A DNA stretch of 6,651 bases from Alphaproteobacteria bacterium (GTDB taxonomy: Bacteria > Pseudomonadota > Alphaproteobacteria > Puniceispirillales > Puniceispirillaceae). The DNA lies in contig JAACDT010000176.1 of NCBI GenBank assembly GCA_009936885.1, positions 1 through 6,651 on the forward strand, written 5' to 3'. A program made the translations under genes and the position numbers. The notes beneath the pieces were generated by a model, which did not search any database, was not told where the DNA came from, and saw only the letters and a list, made by a program, of their open reading frames with translations. Positions 6,557-6,651 of this stretch are shown one piece after another (within the stretch, counting starts at the first letter, position 1; each line of letters opens with the position of its first letter).

Positions 6557-6651
6557 TATCTAATCCTTAAAACAATCTGAACAAAAAAATCAGCCTTTTG
6601 GCTAGCAAAGTGTAATGAAGCCAGCAAAAAGTGAATGATTTATGGTGCAAA
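6557..6651. other. Non-coding region upstream of the HtrA protease
   Basis: This 95-bp AT-rich stretch lies between the protease start and the window edge. It contains the protease Shine-Dalgarno (AAGGA, minus strand) and a possible terminator. In alphaproteobacteria hflK-hflC often lie upstream of this protease, but the minus-strand frames here close quickly and show no recognisable HflC C-terminus, so I cannot name the neighbour. No convincing promoter was found; TACACT on the minus strand is a weak -10 candidate without a good -35. Confidence 0.4.
6583..6604 (-). terminator. Possible weak intrinsic terminator upstream of the protease gene
   Basis: On the minus strand AGCC (6603-6600), loop AAAA and GGCT (6595-6592) form a 4-bp GC-rich stem, extended by one U-G pair. 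It is followed closely by seven T residues (6589-6583). The stem is short for a strong terminator, but stem plus T7 is the right layout and orientation to end a transcript arriving from beyond the window, or to let only part of it read into the protease gene. Confidence 0.4.

Overview
This window is a housekeeping segment of a bacterial chromosome, most likely from an AT-rich (roughly 40% G+C by eye) alphaproteobacterium. The lineage call is an inference. It rests on the gene order ilvC-ilvH-ilvB-miaA / serB / HtrA-type protease, which from memory is common in that class, and on protein details: a Gly-Glu-Gly rather than Gly-Asp-Gly cofactor motif in acetolactate synthase and the C-terminal style of SerB and IlvB. 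A marine lineage would fit the base composition, but nothing here proves it.

Layout, left to right. 1-496 (minus) is the N-terminal 165 codons of ketol-acid reductoisomerase (ilvC), cut by the window edge. 608-1129 (minus) is the acetolactate synthase regulatory subunit (ilvH/ilvN). 1216-3003 (minus) is the catalytic subunit (ilvB/ilvI). These three form an ilvBHC operon read right to left and carry out the first two common steps of valine, leucine and isoleucine synthesis. 3004-3127 is its control region: a good sigma70-type promoter, a palindrome overlapping the -35 box, and a short leader frame with its own Shine-Dalgarno sequence. 3128-4072 (minus) is miaA, the tRNA A37 prenyltransferase. 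serB (phosphoserine phosphatase, 4096-4986, plus) diverges from it with almost no gap, so its promoter must lie inside miaA. serB converges on a periplasmic DegP/HtrA serine protease (5036-6556, minus), and a symmetric, apparently bidirectional terminator separates the two. 6557-6651 is non-coding as far as I can see and may hold a weak terminator for a gene beyond the window.

There is no mobile element, CRISPR array, tRNA, rRNA or defence system, and I do not see a new multi-gene system. The most interesting part is the 124-bp ilvB leader: a 12-codon peptide with five branched-chain residues, two further tiny frames chained to it through ATGA stop/start overlaps, no clear ribosome binding site for ilvB itself, and a dyad over the -35 box. 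Together these suggest a leader-peptide or reinitiation control that is not classical terminator attenuation. That is a hypothesis from sequence alone.
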